64,000 bases of DNA from Paraburkholderia sp. CNPSo 3274 (GCF_024206475.1 NZ_JAMBPR010000006.1:142369-206368), one strand, 5' to 3'. Positions 17,772 through 28,118 are shown, numbered from the stretch's first letter. Made by a program: numbers and translations. Notes: a model not told the origin generated them from the letters alone.

Positions 17772-18233
17772 ATGTCCGTCACGATCCGCGTGTTCAGCGA
17801 AGCCGATACCGAGGCGGTGGTCGCGCTTTGGCTGCGGGCATTTCCCGAGTACAACGATGCGAGCCGGCCGCATCGCAATCCGCGTCTGTCGATCGCGAAC
17901 AAGCTCGGCACCCAGCCGGAGCTTTTCTTCGTTGCCACGCGCAACGTCGACGGCGCGCTCGTCGGCACGGCAATGGCAGGTTACGACGGGCATCGCGGCT
18001 GGCTCTATTCGGTCGCCGTCGCGCCCGAAGCGCGGCGCCACGGCCTCGGCACGCAGCTAGTGCGCCATGCGGAAAACGCGCTCGCCGCGATGGGCTGCCT
18101 GAAGCTCAACCTTCAGGTGCTCACCGACAAGGCCGAAGTGCTCGCGTTCTACGAACGGCTTGGCTATCGAGCCGATGCCGTGGTGAGTCTCGGTAAGCGG
18201 CTCGCCGTGCAGGAGTCCGAAGCGGTCGTCTGA
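17772..18233 (+). CDS. GNAT-family N-acetyltransferase, YpeA-like
   Basis: A 153-residue Gcn5-related acetyltransferase. The acetyl-CoA loop is RRHGLGTQLV (residues 88-97) after the strand GWLYSVAVAPEA, and the C-terminal FYERLGYRADAVVSLGKRL matches E. coli YpeA (as does GYDGHRG at 70-76). The acceptor substrate is unknown; position right behind argD hints at an amine or amino acid but this is inference. The ATG at 17772 has GGAGCACGAG upstream. It is probably cotranscribed with argD and ends at a strong terminator. Confidence 0.85.
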   Translation: MSVTIRVFSEADTEAVVALWLRAFPEYNDASRPHRNPRLSIANKLGTQPELFFVATRNVDGALVGTAMAGYDGHRGWLYSVAVAPEARRHGLGTQLVRHAENALAAMGCLKLNLQVLTDKAEVLAFYERLGYRADAVVSLGKRLAVQESEAVV

Positions 18234-18254
18234 GCCTTACCGGTCGACGCCGTG

Positions 18255-18296
18255 AAAAAAAGCCGCATGGGCTTCACACCCATGCGGCTTTTGCTT
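18255..18296. terminator. Bidirectional terminator between the GNAT gene and livF
   Basis: AAAAGCCGCATGGG pairs with CCCATGCGGCTTTT around CTTCACA or a smaller loop. T-rich tails occur on both strands. Confidence 0.88.
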
Positions 18297-18330
18297 TTAT
18301 GCGGCCGCGAGGACCGCAATGCAATGCAGC

Positions 18331-19046
<716 letters not shown>

Positions 19047-19047
<1 letters not shown>

Positions 19048-19823
19048 CAGTGAACCCCCGCACCCAGATATGCCTCGATCACCTTCGGGTCCTTCTGCAC
19101 GTCATGCGGCAGCCCTTCGGAGATCACCTTGCCATAGTCGAGCACTGTCATCCGGTTGCACAGGCCCATCACCAGTTTCACGTCGTGCTCGATCAGCAGA
19201 ATAGTCTTGCCATCGGCGCGGATCTTGTCGAGCAGGCGCGTGAGTTCGACCTTCTCGGTCGCGTTCATGCCGGCCGCCGGCTCGTCGAGCGCGAGCAGCT
19301 TCGGGTCGGTCGCGAGCGCGCGCGCGATTTCCAGACGGCGCTGGTGGCCGTACGAGAGATTGCGCGAGGTGTAGTCCGCGTATTGCGCGATACCCACGTA
19401 TTCGAGCAATTCGATCGCGCGTTCCTTGATCTCGCGCTCTTCCTTGCGCTCCGCCGGCGTTTGCAGCACGGCGCCGATCAAGCCGTGCTTCGTGCGCACG
19501 TGGCGGCCGACCATCACGTTTTCGAGCGCCGTCATGCCGCCGAACAGACGAATGTTCTGGAAGGTACGCGCAATGCCGGCCTTCGCCACCTGATAAACGG
19601 CGGTCGGCGTGTAGGCAGTGCCATCGAGCTTGAATTCGCCCGAATCAGGCGTGTAGAGACCGGTAATCACGTTGAAGAACGTCGTCTTGCCGGCGCCGTT
19701 CGGACCGATCAGGCCGTAGATCGTGCCTTCCTCGATTTGCAGGCCGACATCGGACAGCGCCTGCAGGCCGCCGAAGCGTTTGTTCACGCCCTTCACGGAC
19801 AGGCGGATAGGTTTGTTGCTCAT
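19047..19823 (-). CDS. livG: Branched-chain amino acid ABC transporter ATPase LivG
   Basis: A 258-residue ABC ATPase of the LivG subfamily, partner of LivF in the branched-chain amino acid importer. Walker A is GPNGAGKTT (about 41-49), the ABC signature region is LSYGHQRRLEIARAL, and Walker B is LLALDEPAAGMN, the typical LivG form. The C-terminus DYGKVISEGLPHDVQKDPKVIEAYLG is characteristic. It follows livM by 15 bases and overlaps livF by one base. Confidence 0.96.
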
Positions 19824-19838
19824 ATTCTGTTCTCCCCG

Positions 19839-21008
19839 TTATGCGCGAACCGGCTTCTTGCTCGCGCGCTTGGCGATCTTCGCGATCTTGTCTTCGTGCT
19901 TCGCCGCGGGCCACAGGCCTTCCGAGCGGTACAGCATGATGACGACCATCGCAAGGCCGTAGAGCAGCTGGCGAATGACTTCCGTATCGACGATTTCGTG
20001 GCCGAACAGCATGTGCTGGAGCGGACCCATCGTCGAGCGCAGGAACTCGGGGAAAATGGCGAGCAGCACGGCGCCGAGAATCACGCCGGGGATGTGGCCC
20101 ATGCCGCCGAGCACCACGCAGGCGAGCACGACGACCGATTCCCAGAAGGTGAACGATTCCGGCGACACGAAGCCCTGGAACGCACCGAACATCGCGCCCG
20201 AAAGACCGCCGAACGACGCGCCCATTGCGAACGCGAGCAGCTTGACGTTACGGGTGTTGATGCCCATGGCCTTGGCGGCAATTTCGTCTTCGCGGATCGC
20301 GGCCCATGCACGGCCGATACGCGAGTGCTGCAGACGCGTACACACCCAGATCACGAGCAGCGCGCAGATCACGAACACGTAGTAGTACATGTAGACCGAC
20401 GTGAACGTGAAGCCGAGGATCTCGTGCGGCTGCGCGAGATTGAAGCCGAACACCTGCAGCGGCGCGACGCCCGTAATACCCTGCGGCCCGTTGGTAATGT
20501 TCACCGGACGGTCGAGGTTGTTCATGAAGATACGAACGATTTCCCCGAAGCCGAGCGTCACGATCGCGAGGTAGTCGCCGCGCAGACGCAGCGTCGGTGC
20601 GCCGAGCAGCACGCCGAAGAGTGCGGCGAGCGCCATCGCGCCCGGCACCACGATCCAGTACGGCGTATGCAGCCCGCCCGGGAACATGTTGGCGATCCAC
20701 GCGAACTGCGTGGTGAGGTGCGGCGACGTCAGCAACGCGGCCACGTAGGCACCCACCGCGTAGAACGCGATATAGCCCAGGTCCAGCAGGCCGGCGAAGC
20801 CCACCACCACGTTCAGGCCCAGCGCGAGCATCACGTAGAGCATCGCGAAGTCGAGCACGCGCACCCAGTAGTTGCCGCCCGCGGCGCCGACCACGAAGGG
20901 GAGCGCTGCCACGACGATGGCCGTCACGATGCCGACCGTGAGGGTCTTCGTCATGTTCTTTTCGGGGATGAGCGTCGTCGACGGCTCGATCGGTTGAATT
21001 GAAGTCAT
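19839..21008 (-). CDS. livM: Branched-chain amino acid ABC transporter permease LivM
   Basis: A 389-residue integral membrane permease of the LivM family. The core opens with AMLYVMLALGLNVVVGFAGLLDLGYIAFYAVGAY, the family signature, and includes the EAA-like cytoplasmic loop GRAWAAIREDEIAAKAMGIN, which contacts the ATPases. The C-terminal 20 residues are basic (AKHEDKIAKIAKRASKKPVRA). The ATG at 21008 is chosen because GGGAG lies nine to ten bases upstream; an internal ATG at 20954 is weaker. It lies between livH and livG with very short gaps, so it is part of one transcript. Confidence 0.94.
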   Translation of the reverse strand: MTSIQPIEPSTTLIPEKNMTKTLTVGIVTAIVVAALPFVVGAAGGNYWVRVLDFAMLYVMLALGLNVVVGFAGLLDLGYIAFYAVGAYVAALLTSPHLTTQFAWIANMFPGGLHTPYWIVVPGAMALAALFGVLLGAPTLRLRGDYLAIVTLGFGEIVRIFMNNLDRPVNITNGPQGITGVAPLQVFGFNLAQPHEILGFTFTSVYMYYYVFVICALLVIWVCTRLQHSRIGRAWAAIREDEIAAKAMGINTRNVKLLAFAMGASFGGLSGAMFGAFQGFVSPESFTFWESVVVLACVVLGGMGHIPGVILGAVLLAIFPEFLRSTMGPLQHMLFGHEIVDTEVIRQLLYGLAMVVIMLYRSEGLWPAAKHEDKIAKIAKRASKKPVRA

Positions 21009-21024
21009 GTTGTGTTACTCCCTC

Positions 21025-21975
21025 TTATGCGCGGTCCGCGACACGTTCGCCCAGCAGCCCCGACGGACGGAACACGAGCACGACGATCAGCACGATGAAT
21101 GCGAAGACGTCCTGATAGTTACTGCCGAACACCCCACCGGTCAGGTTGCCGATGTAGCCTGCGCCGAGCTGCTCGATCAGACCGAGCACCACGCCGCCGA
21201 CCATCGCGCCGCCGAGGTTGCCGATACCGCCCAGCACCGCGGCCGTGAAGGCCTTCATGCCGGGGATGAAACCCATGTAGAAGTGCGCGTTGCCGTATTC
21301 CGAGGCGATCATCACGCCGGCCAGTGCCGCGAGCGCGGAGCCGATCATGAACGTGGCCGAGATCACGAAGTTCGGATTCACGCCCATCAGCGAGGCATTG
21401 TTCGGGTTCTCGGCAATCGCGCGCATGGCGCGGCCGAGCTTGGTCTTGTGCACGAGGAGCAGCAGACCCGCCATCACGAGGAACGCGACGACGATGATGA
21501 CGATTTCCGTCATCGAGATCACGGCGCCCACGCCGGTTTCAGTCGGCTTGATGACGTTGATCGGGTCGGTCGAGATGAGCTGGGGGAACGCGAGCGGATT
21601 GCGGCCCCAGATGATCATGGCGAGCGTCTGCAGCAGGATCGACACCCCGATCGCGGTGATCAGCGGCGCGAGGCGCGGCGCGCGGCGCAGCGGCCGGTAG
21701 GCGACCTTTTCGATCGTATACCCGACGACCGCGCACACGACCGCGGCAACCACGAGCGCGATGCACAGCGTGGGGATGTTCCCGAGGCCCGGGAAGTGAT
21801 TGTGGAGCACGTTGATCGCGGAGAGCGCAACCATGGCGCCCACCATGAGCACGTCGCCGTGCGCGAAGTTGATGATGCCCAGAATCCCGTACACCATCGT
21901 GTAACCGAGGGCGATGATGGCGTAGATGCTGCCAAGCACCAGCCCATTCAGGATCTGCTGGATGAAAATATCCAT
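21025..21975 (-). CDS. livH: Branched-chain amino acid ABC transporter permease LivH
   Basis: A 316-residue permease of the LivH family, first gene of the leftward livHMGF row. The N-terminus IFIQQILNGLVLGSIYAIIA and the INFAHGD motif (about residues 35-41) are diagnostic, and the EAA-like loop is GRAMRAIAENPNNASLMGVN. AAGGAG lies seven bases before the ATG at 21975. No periplasmic binding protein gene (livK) is in the row or nearby in this window, so the importer must use a binding protein encoded elsewhere. No convincing promoter lies between 21985 and the minus-strand terminator at 22147-22179, which suggests readthrough control. Confidence 0.95.
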   Translation of the reverse strand: MDIFIQQILNGLVLGSIYAIIALGYTMVYGILGIINFAHGDVLMVGAMVALSAINVLHNHFPGLGNIPTLCIALVVAAVVCAVVGYTIEKVAYRPLRRAPRLAPLITAIGVSILLQTLAMIIWGRNPLAFPQLISTDPINVIKPTETGVGAVISMTEIVIIVVAFLVMAGLLLLVHKTKLGRAMRAIAENPNNASLMGVNPNFVISATFMIGSALAALAGVMIASEYGNAHFYMGFIPGMKAFTAAVLGGIGNLGGAMVGGVVLGLIEQLGAGYIGNLTGGVFGSNYQDVFAFIVLIVVLVFRPSGLLGERVADRA

Positions 21976-22146
21976 TTAATGCTCCTTAGCCCGTGCAACC
22001 GGATTCGCGCTCGTCATCGGCCGGTGGGCGATGTTTTACGGAACCGCAACGACACTTTCGGGTATTGAAGTAAAAACCGGTAACGGTTGGCCGCCCTGGT
22101 TCGCGTTGCCGCTGTGTTGCAGCGCCAGGCTCGCCAAAAGCGGATG

Positions 22147-22179
22147 CAAAAACGGCACCGTCGGATGGTTCGGTGCCGT
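22147..22179 (-). terminator. Intrinsic terminator 170 bases upstream of livH
   Basis: On the minus strand ACGGCACCG (22179-22171) pairs with CGGTGCCGT (22160-22152), followed by TTTTTG. It lies just after the stop of the 100-codon leftward frame and before livH, so it is either the end of that gene or an attenuator in the liv leader. Confidence 0.75.
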
Positions 22180-22188
22180 CGGGTTCAA

Positions 22189-22491
22189 TCAACTACGCGT
22201 CATATTCGCGTTGGCGTATTCGCGGCGAGCCTTGCGGCCAGCAAACGCGAATGCGTCAAACGCCATGACTCCCTCTCCCCGGCCGCCCGCGCACTCCGGG
22301 ATCTCACCTGCGAGATCCATCGCACCCAGGCGGCGAACCGGCATGACTACGCCGCTGCATGCAAAAGCAATCTGCATGCCAGGAAAGATCGATGTTGCGC
22401 TCGTGCCCGCCTCGACATTGCGACTGTGCCACGCGTGGCGCGGCGCAACCGCATTTACCGATGACGCGGCAAAAGCTGGCTTGAATTGCAT
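22189..22491 (-). CDS. Possible small gene upstream of livH (100 aa)
   Basis: I do not recognise the product. Support is contextual: AGGAG lies nine bases before the ATG at 22491, a good minus-strand promoter lies at 22566-22593, and an intrinsic terminator begins ten bases after the stop. The predicted protein has no signal peptide or membrane helix and ends in a basic tail (AGRKARREYANANMTRS). Codon use is less GC-biased at third positions than in the neighbouring core genes, which weakens the case. It may instead be a non-coding leader RNA. Confidence 0.4.
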   Translation of the reverse strand: MQFKPAFAASSVNAVAPRHAWHSRNVEAGTSATSIFPGMQIAFACSGVVMPVRRLGAMDLAGEIPECAGGRGEGVMAFDAFAFAGRKARREYANANMTRS

Positions 22492-22565
22492 TAATCAGGT
22501 CTCCTGCGCCTTCCGAAATGCTTGCCTGATGGCCTTCTCATGGATGTCCAGCCTTCAGAACGCGC

Positions 22566-22593
22566 GCATTGTAACGCCAATTATGCGACGGGC
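22566..22593 (-). promoter_or_regulatory. Candidate leftward promoter
   Basis: On the minus strand TTGCCC (22593-22588) and TACAAT (22571-22566) with a 16-base spacer. It points toward the 100-codon frame and livH. Confidence 0.5.
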
Positions 22594-22994
22594 AATATTG
22601 TTGAACCGGCAGGGTTTTCCTGCATTGCAACCATATTTTTAGTTAACCACCTGTTTCGGGTTGCACCACAGGTTGCGCCGCATTATCGTGCACCAGTTGC
22701 ACCAAAAATCGCCAGGCTTCGCATCATGTGTTGCAGATAATGCCCGCAATGCCTTGTCGGGCGGGCATTGGGTCAAATGAATGGTATTTAAGAGAGAGCA
22801 TAAAAATCCCGCCCCGGCGCGGTGCACTCATGTCGAAAGCGTGTCAATCGCCCCATAAATTTGGGGTCACACCACACAACTCGGTCCCGCACTCTAGAGA
22901 AAACACTAATAAGAACACTCGCCCAATGTGAGGTTAACCTGCCTTTTCTCATCATACGACCCTAATTATCGGTGTTCCCCAGCTCTCGCGGGCA
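22594..22994. other. AT-richer intergenic region between ispH and the liv row
   Basis: This region is clearly less GC-rich than its surroundings and holds no convincing gene. It contains the period-12 repeats, an inverted repeat AATGCCCGC/GCGGGCATT (22739-22747 and 22761-22769), and a small CCCCA/TGGGG hairpin near 22851-22867. It looks like a regulatory region. Confidence 0.45.
22660..22707. repeat. Period-12 GTTGCACCA repeats
   Basis: GTTGCACCA occurs at 22660-22668 and 22696-22704, with GTTGCGCCG at 22672-22680; start spacings are 12 and 24 bases. GTGCA/TGCAC (22688-22702) also forms an inverted repeat. It lies upstream of the leftward promoter at 22566-22593 and may be an operator cluster. 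Confidence 0.5.
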
Positions 22995-23021
22995 TAAAAA
23001 AACGCGCCGGATGGGCGCGTT
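22995..23021 (-). terminator. Intrinsic terminator of ispH
   Basis: On the minus strand AACGCGCC pairs with GGCGCGTT, followed by a run of seven T residues. It lies 20 bases beyond the ispH stop. Confidence 0.85.
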
Positions 23022-23041
23022 CTTGCGGAGTGCGGGAGGCG

Positions 23042-24013
23042 TCAGACCTGTTGACCAAGTCCGCGCGGCAAGGGGAATGCAATGTTCTCCTCGATGCCTT
23101 CGAGCGCGCGCACGTTGCGCGCACCAAGTTCGTGCAGGTGGCGAATGATCTCCTGAGCAAGCGCTTCGGGAGCCGACGCTCCGGCCGTCAGGCCGATCCG
23201 GCGTTTGCCGGCGAGCCACCGGGGGTCGATCTGCTCTGGCGCATCCACCATATAGGCAGGAATGCCGCGCTTCTCGGCCACTTCGCGCAACCGGTTCGAA
23301 TTGGAACTGTTCGGGCTGCCCACCACGATCACGACATCGCACTGGGGCGCCATGAACTTGACGGCGTCCTGGCGATTCTGCGTGGCGTAGCAGATGTCCT
23401 GCTTCTTCGGCTCGCGAATGGCCGGAAAGCGCGCCTTGAGCGCGGAGATGATTTCCGCGGCGTCGTCCACCGAGAGCGTGGTTTGCGTGACGAACGCCAC
23501 GCGCTGCGGATCGCGCAGCTTGAGCGCCTCGACATCGGCAATGTCTTCGACGAGGTACATACCCTCGGTCACCTGCCCCATGGTGCCTTCCACTTCCGGA
23601 TGGCCCTTGTGGCCGATCATGACGATGTCGAGCCCCTCGTCGCGCATCTTCGCGACTTCCACGTGCACCTTCGTGACGAGCGGGCAGGTCGCGTCGTAGA
23701 CGCGCAGGCCGCGCGCCTCGGCGTCGGCGCGCACCGACTTGGAGACGCCGTGCGCGCTGAAGATCACCGTGTTGCCGGACGGGACCTCATCGAGTTGCTC
23801 GATGAAGATCGCCCCCTTCTTGCGCAGGTCTTCGACGACATAAGCGTTGTGGACGATCTCGTGACGCACGTAGATCGGTGCGCCGTGAAGCTGGATCGCG
23901 CGCTCGACGATCTCGATGGCCCGATCGACGCCGGCGCAGAAGCCGCGCGGTTGCGCGAGCAGGATTTCCGCGTCGGCCAGTTCTGCGATGAGGGACGTGT
24001 CCGTGTTGGTCAT
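23042..24013 (-). CDS. ispH: 4-hydroxy-3-methylbut-2-enyl diphosphate reductase
   Basis: IspH (LytB) is the iron-sulfur enzyme that makes IPP and DMAPP in the last step of the MEP isoprenoid pathway. The 323-residue product has the three cluster cysteines: C26 in [13 protein letters not shown]110 in [12 protein letters not shown], and C208 in [16 protein letters not shown] and SAHGVSK carry the substrate-binding His residues. The start at 24013 gives a short N-terminal tail before the catalytic domain. The slpA-like gene ends six bases upstream on the same strand, the common proteobacterial pairing. Confidence 0.97.
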   Translation of the reverse strand: MTNTDTSLIAELADAEILLAQPRGFCAGVDRAIEIVERAIQLHGAPIYVRHEIVHNAYVVEDLRKKGAIFIEQLDEVPSGNTVIFSAHGVSKSVRADAEARGLRVYDATCPLVTKVHVEVAKMRDEGLDIVMIGHKGHPEVEGTMGQVTEGMYLVEDIADVEALKLRDPQRVAFVTQTTLSVDDAAEIISALKARFPAIREPKKQDICYATQNRQDAVKFMAPQCDVVIVVGSPNSSNSNRLREVAEKRGIPAYMVDAPEQIDPRWLAGKRRIGLTAGASAPEALAQEIIRHLHELGARNVRALEGIEENIAFPLPRGLGQQV

Positions 24014-24018
24014 GGGCT

Positions 24019-24474
24019 TTAAAGGATTCCGATGATTTGCACTTCGAACGCAACCGCCTGGCCAGCGAGCGGGTGGTTGAAATCGAACAGGGCGGAGGTC
24101 TCGTTCACTTCCTTGAGCACACCCGCATAGCGGCCGCCGTTGGGGGCGTTGAATTCGATCAGGTCGCCCGGGCTTAACTCCTCGCCGATCATGCCATTCT
24201 CGCGCAGGGTCTTGAGCGAGACGCGCTGGATCAGCTCGGGGTTGCGCTGCCCGAAAGCGACGCCAGGTTCTAGCTGAAAGGTCGAGTGGTGACCCACCTT
24301 CAGGCCCTGCAAAATGTCTTCCAGCGGCGGCGCAAGCTGGTCGGCGCCCATCAGCAGGGTCGCGGGACGGTCGACAAAGGTATTGACGATTTCGGTGCCA
24401 TCGGCGAGCGAAAGCCGGTAATTCAGCGTCACGTGGGAACCGGATTTCACTTCGGAGATGTCAATGATGCTCAT
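24019..24474 (-). CDS. slpA: FKBP-type peptidyl-prolyl isomerase, SlpA-like
   Basis: A 151-residue FKBP-type peptidyl-prolyl isomerase and chaperone of the SlpA/SlyD group. The N-terminal half has the FKBP core [19 protein letters not shown], the insert-in-flap domain follows ([20 protein letters not shown]), and [17 protein letters not shown] closes the FKBP fold. It lacks the His-rich metal-binding tail of SlyD, which favours SlpA. The ATG at 24474 starts at the family position, with only a weak ribosome-binding site. It is cotranscribed with ispH (five-base gap). Confidence 0.92.
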   Translation of the reverse strand: MSIIDISEVKSGSHVTLNYRLSLADGTEIVNTFVDRPATLLMGADQLAPPLEDILQGLKVGHHSTFQLEPGVAFGQRNPELIQRVSLKTLRENGMIGEELSPGDLIEFNAPNGGRYAGVLKEVNETSALFDFNHPLAGQAVAFEVQIIGIL

Positions 24475-24663
24475 GCGTAACTCATTTCGTCGGAACGCGC
24501 GCTTCGCGCGTGCGCGCCGCAAGGCGCCGGTCCGGCCTGCCTCGGGCGGCCGGAAAACATCTATTGTAAGCCACTTGGCCGAGGCGGTCGCGGCACGATT
24601 GTGCACTGCCAACGCTCGCACTCGTGCACGCCGCGCACCCTTTATTTGTCTGTGGAGATTGCC

Positions 24664-25488
24664 ATGACGGAACTTGCCTGCATGCCGGACACGGCGCCCG
24701 ATACCCTTGGTGACGCCCTCGCTGGGCGCCTGCCCGGTCCGGGATGCGCAGAGCGTGGCCCCTGCGGCGCCGGAGTCCCCGCGCGCGCCGCGTCTGCCGT
24801 GTCGGCCCGCGATAGCGCGGCGCCTGCGGCACGACGCCGCGACATGCCCCGCGAGCGACTGCGCACGGCCGGTGCGGCCGCGCTCTCGGACGTTGAGTTG
24901 CTCGCGATCCTGCTCGGCTTTGGCTTGCCGGGCCACGATGTCTTCGAGGTGGCTCGCACGCTGCTGGCCCAATTCGGCTCGCTGCGCGCCATGCTCGACG
25001 CACAGCGCGAAGAATTCGAGGCCCTGCGCGGCATCGGGCCCGCAAAATCCGCAATGCTGCAAGCGGTGACGGAACTCGCGCGGCGGGCGCTTGCGCAAGC
25101 GCTCGACGACAAGCCGCTCGTCGACTCTCCCGGTGCGGTCGAGGACTATTTGCGCCTCCTGATCGGCGGGCGGCCGCACGAGGTGTTCGTTTGCCTCTTT
25201 CTGGACGCGCGCCATCGGCTGATCCGCTCGGAGGAAAGCTCGCGCGGCTCGCTCACGCGCATGGCGGTGTATCCTCGTGAAATCGTGCGGCGCGCGCTAA
25301 CGCTCAATGCCGCGAGCCTGATCGTCGCCCATAATCACCCATCGGGCGCGGTGCAGCCGAGCGCGAGCGACCGGCGCCTCACGCGGGTGTTGCGCGAAAC
25401 GCTTGCGCTCGTTGAGGTTCAACTCATCGATCACCTGGTCATTGGCACACGGGAGACGTTTTCCTTCGCGCGCCATGGCTGGATTTGA
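24664..25488 (+). CDS. radC: RadC-family JAB domain protein
   Basis: A 274-residue RadC (UPF0758) protein. The C-terminal MPN+/JAB domain has the metal motif HNHPSG with H223 and H225 and the later Ser/Asp of SASD (233-236), preceded by [20 protein letters not shown] helix-hairpin-helix region [21 protein letters not shown] lies at about 121-141. The first 60 residues are an Ala/Arg-rich extension not typical of the family; the ATG at 24664 has only a weak Shine-Dalgarno (GGAGATTGCC), so a later start near residue 61 (MPRERL) is possible. The old name implies DNA repair, but the function is unproven. Confidence 0.9.
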   Translation: MTELACMPDTAPDTLGDALAGRLPGPGCAERGPCGAGVPARAASAVSARDSAAPAARRRDMPRERLRTAGAAALSDVELLAILLGFGLPGHDVFEVARTLLAQFGSLRAMLDAQREEFEALRGIGPAKSAMLQAVTELARRALAQALDDKPLVDSPGAVEDYLRLLIGGRPHEVFVCLFLDARHRLIRSEESSRGSLTRMAVYPREIVRRALTLNAASLIVAHNHPSGAVQPSASDRRLTRVLRETLALVEVQLIDHLVIGTRETFSFARHGWI

Positions 25489-25537
25489 GGCGACGACGCG
25501 CCAAGCGGCGGCAAACAACACCATGTGCAAATCGAGT

Positions 25538-25567
25538 TTGATTTTCCATGGCTTTTTCTGATAGAAT
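25538..25567 (+). promoter_or_regulatory. rpmB-rpmG promoter
   Basis: TTGATT (25538-25543) and an extended -10 TGATAGAAT (TAGAAT at 25562-25567) with an 18-base spacer. It gives a leader of about 165 bases before rpmB. Confidence 0.6.
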
Positions 25568-25741
25568 CACGGTTTGCCTATTTCCAACCCTGTTCCGAAG
25601 CCCGTCGCGGCATTCCAGGGGAAATATGGCCTGGGTTCGAGGTTGTCTCTCATCCATACGTGAGCGCGCTCCTATTCTGGCCATTTCTCGCCTGGGAAAC
25701 TTAAGCGGCTCTCGAACTCAGAATTTCCGTAGGAGTGTCTC

Positions 25742-25975
25742 ATGGCACGTGTATGCCAAGTCACTGGGAAAGCGCCGATGAGCGGCAACAACGTTTCCCA
25801 CGCTAACAACAAAACCAAGCGCCGTTTCCTCCCGAATCTGCAAAACCGCCGTTTCTGGGTTGAAAGCGAAAACCGTTGGGTGCGTCTGCGCATCTCGAAC
25901 GCAGGCCTGCGCCTGATCGACAAGAACGGCATCGATTCCGTGCTCGCAGACCTGCGCGCACGCGGCGAACTGTAA
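25742..25975 (+). CDS. rpmB: 50S ribosomal protein L28
   Basis: Ribosomal protein L28, 77 residues, part of the large subunit near the E site. The sequence [31 protein letters not shown] and the late [19 protein letters not shown] match the bacterial L28 family. It lacks the zinc-binding Cys pairs found in some homologues (only one Cys, at residue 5), which is the zinc-independent form. TAGGAG lies a few bases before the ATG. It is cotranscribed with rpmG, ten bases downstream. Confidence 0.97.
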   Translation: MARVCQVTGKAPMSGNNVSHANNKTKRRFLPNLQNRRFWVESENRWVRLRISNAGLRLIDKNGIDSVLADLRARGEL

Positions 25976-25985
25976 GGAGTAAATC

Positions 25986-26153
25986 ATGGCCAAGGGCATC
26001 CGCGACAAGATCAAGCTCGAGTCGACCGCAGGTACGGGTCACTTCTACACGACCACGAAGAACAAGCGCAACATGCCGGAAAAAATGTCGATCAAGAAGT
26101 TCGACCCGGTTGTTCGCAAGCACGTCGAGTACAAGGAAACCAAGATCAAGTAA
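25986..26153 (+). CDS. rpmG: 50S ribosomal protein L33
   Basis: Ribosomal protein L33, 55 residues. [29 protein letters not shown] and [19 protein letters not shown] are canonical. No CxxC pairs are present, so this is the zinc-free version. The ATG at 25986 has AAGGAG directly upstream, overlapping the end of rpmB. A strong terminator follows the stop. Confidence 0.97.
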   Translation: MAKGIRDKIKLESTAGTGHFYTTTKNKRNMPEKMSIKKFDPVVRKHVEYKETKIK

Positions 26154-26182
26154 TTGATCGGGTTTCGAGCCTGACGAAGACA

Positions 26183-26217
26183 GAAAAACCCCGCTATTTA
26201 GCGGGGTTTTTCTTTTT
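26183..26217 (+). terminator. Intrinsic terminator of rpmB-rpmG
   Basis: AAAACCCCGC pairs with GCGGGGTTTT around TATTTA, followed by TCTTTTT. Confidence 0.92.
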
Positions 26218-26425
26218 GCACGCCCGTCCCGCCCCGGTTCGCGCCATGCAACAGTGTTTTAACGGCAGCGCCCAAACTGCCGCTATCCGTTCGCTCCTCT
26301 CTCGGAGTATGCTTCCCGCTTTATATCGGCTGCCACACGCGTGTCATATGCCACTGACGGCGCCAGGACCGCGGCAAACGCGGCGGCCAGAAAGCGTAGA
26401 ACAAGAGCGACGGAGAAGCAGGATC

Positions 26426-28027
26426 ATGAATTACGATGTAGCGATCGTCGGCAGCGGCCTCGCAGGACTGAGCGTCGCGCTGAATCTCGCCGATTCGCGT
26501 CGCGTCGTGATCATCGCCAAGCGCGCGATGACCGAAGGCGCGAGCGACCGGGCGCAAGGCGGTATTGCCGCCGTGCTCGATTCGGCCGACAGCGTGGAGA
26601 ACCACGTGGAGGATACGCTCGTCGCCGGCGGCGGCCTGTGCGACGAGGCGGCAACGCGCTATATCGTCGAGCATGGCCGCGAGGCCATCGAATGGCTGAT
26701 CGCCCAGGACGTGCCGTTCACGAAGGACGCCGCCGCCGAACTCGGCTTTCACCTCACGCGCGAAGGGGGCCACAGCCATCGCCGCATCATCCACGCCGCC
26801 GACGCCACCGGCCACGCGGTCGTGCAAACGCTGCTCGAGCGTGCGCGCTCACACCCGAACATCACGATCCTCGAAGACCATCAGGCGATCGACGTCATCA
26901 CGTCCGACCGGCTCGGCCTGCCGGGCCGTCGTTGCCACGGCCTCTATGCGCTCGACCTGAAGAACGACCGCACGGTGACGATCCAGGCGCCGCACACGGT
27001 GCTCGCCACGGGCGGCGCGGGCAAGGTCTACCTGTACACGACGAACCCCGACACGGCCACCGGCGACGGCATCGCCATGGCGTGGCGCGCGGGCTGCCGT
27101 GTGGCGAACATGGAATTCATCCAGTTCCACCCCACCTGCCTCTTCCACCCGCACGCCAAGTCGTTCCTGATTTCGGAAGCCGTGCGCGGCGAAGGCGGCG
27201 TGCTGCGCCTGCCCGACGGCACCCGCTTCATGCCCGCGCACGACGCGCGCGCCGAGCTGGCACCGCGCGACATCGTCGCCCGCGCGATCGACTTCGAGAT
27301 CAAGAGGCACGGCATCGACTGCGTGCATCTCGACATCAGCCATCAGCCGCCGGCGTTTCTCGAAGAGCATTTCCCGACCATCCTCGCGCGCTGCCGCGAA
27401 TTCGGCATCGACATCACGAAGGAGCCGATCCCGGTCGTGCCCGCCGCGCACTACACCTGCGGCGGCGTCGTCACCGACCTGGCCGGGCGCACCGATCTCG
27501 CGGGCCTCTACGCCGTGGGCGAGACTTCGTACACGGGCCTGCACGGCGCGAACCGCCTGGCGAGCAATTCGCTGCTCGAGTGCCTCGTGATCGGCCGCTC
27601 GGCGGCCGAGGCGATCGAGGCGGAAGGCTTCAGCGCGGGCGCGCATGCACCGCTGCCCGACTGGGACGAAAGCCGCGTCTCCGATTCCGACGAGGAAGTC
27701 GTCGTTGCCCACAACTGGGACGAGCTGCGCCGGCTGATGTGGAATTACGTCGGCATCGTGCGCACCGACAAGCGGCTCGAGCGCGCTCAACATCGCATCT
27801 CCCTGCTGCGAGATGAAATTCTCGAGTACTACGCGAATTTCCGCGTCACGCGCGACCTGCTGGAACTGCGCAACCTTGTCGAAGTCGCTTCGCTGATCGT
27901 GGAAAGTGCGCGCTCGCGCCGCGAGAGCCGTGGCCTGCATTACAGCCGCGACTGGCCAAACTCGCTACCCAAGGCGCTGCCGACCGTGCTCGCGCCGGAG
28001 CGCGTACGCAATCGCACGATTTCATGA
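26426..28027 (+). CDS. nadB: L-aspartate oxidase
   Basis: NadB is the FAD enzyme that oxidises L-aspartate to iminoaspartate, the first step of de novo NAD synthesis. The 533-residue product begins with the dinucleotide motif [15 protein letters not shown], and has the family motifs [24 protein letters not shown] and the flavin-binding [12 protein letters not shown]. The helical C-terminal domain ends at 28027. The ATG at 26426 is chosen over upstream in-frame starts because it opens directly on the Rossmann motif and has GGAGAAGCAGG upstream. It is convergent with nadA-nadC, which supplies the rest of the quinolinate branch. Confidence 0.96.
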   Translation: MNYDVAIVGSGLAGLSVALNLADSRRVVIIAKRAMTEGASDRAQGGIAAVLDSADSVENHVEDTLVAGGGLCDEAATRYIVEHGREAIEWLIAQDVPFTKDAAAELGFHLTREGGHSHRRIIHAADATGHAVVQTLLERARSHPNITILEDHQAIDVITSDRLGLPGRRCHGLYALDLKNDRTVTIQAPHTVLATGGAGKVYLYTTNPDTATGDGIAMAWRAGCRVANMEFIQFHPTCLFHPHAKSFLISEAVRGEGGVLRLPDGTRFMPAHDARAELAPRDIVARAIDFEIKRHGIDCVHLDISHQPPAFLEEHFPTILARCREFGIDITKEPIPVVPAAHYTCGGVVTDLAGRTDLAGLYAVGETSYTGLHGANRLASNSLLECLVIGRSAAEAIEAEGFSAGAHAPLPDWDESRVSDSDEEVVVAHNWDELRRLMWNYVGIVRTDKRLERAQHRISLLRDEILEYYANFRVTRDLLELRNLVEVASLIVESARSRRESRGLHYSRDWPNSLPKALPTVLAPERVRNRTIS

Positions 28028-28054
28028 GCCTGACAAACTAACAGCACCGCAAAA

Positions 28055-28088
28055 GCAAAGGCCGCCTCATCACGAGACGGCCTTTTTC
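28055..28088. terminator. Bidirectional terminator between nadB and nadC
   Basis: AAAGGCCGCCTC pairs with GAGACGGCCTTT with one mismatch around ATCAC. TTTTT follows on the plus side and T residues follow on the minus side. Confidence 0.85.
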
Positions 28089-28118
28089 GTTTTGGTTCAG
28101 CTGGGCGAACTTGCCGCT

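Noticed and set aside
22031..22642. A 203-codon rightward frame in the liv upstream region
   Set aside because: No ribosome-binding site, irregular composition, and it overlaps the better-supported leftward promoter, small frame and terminator.
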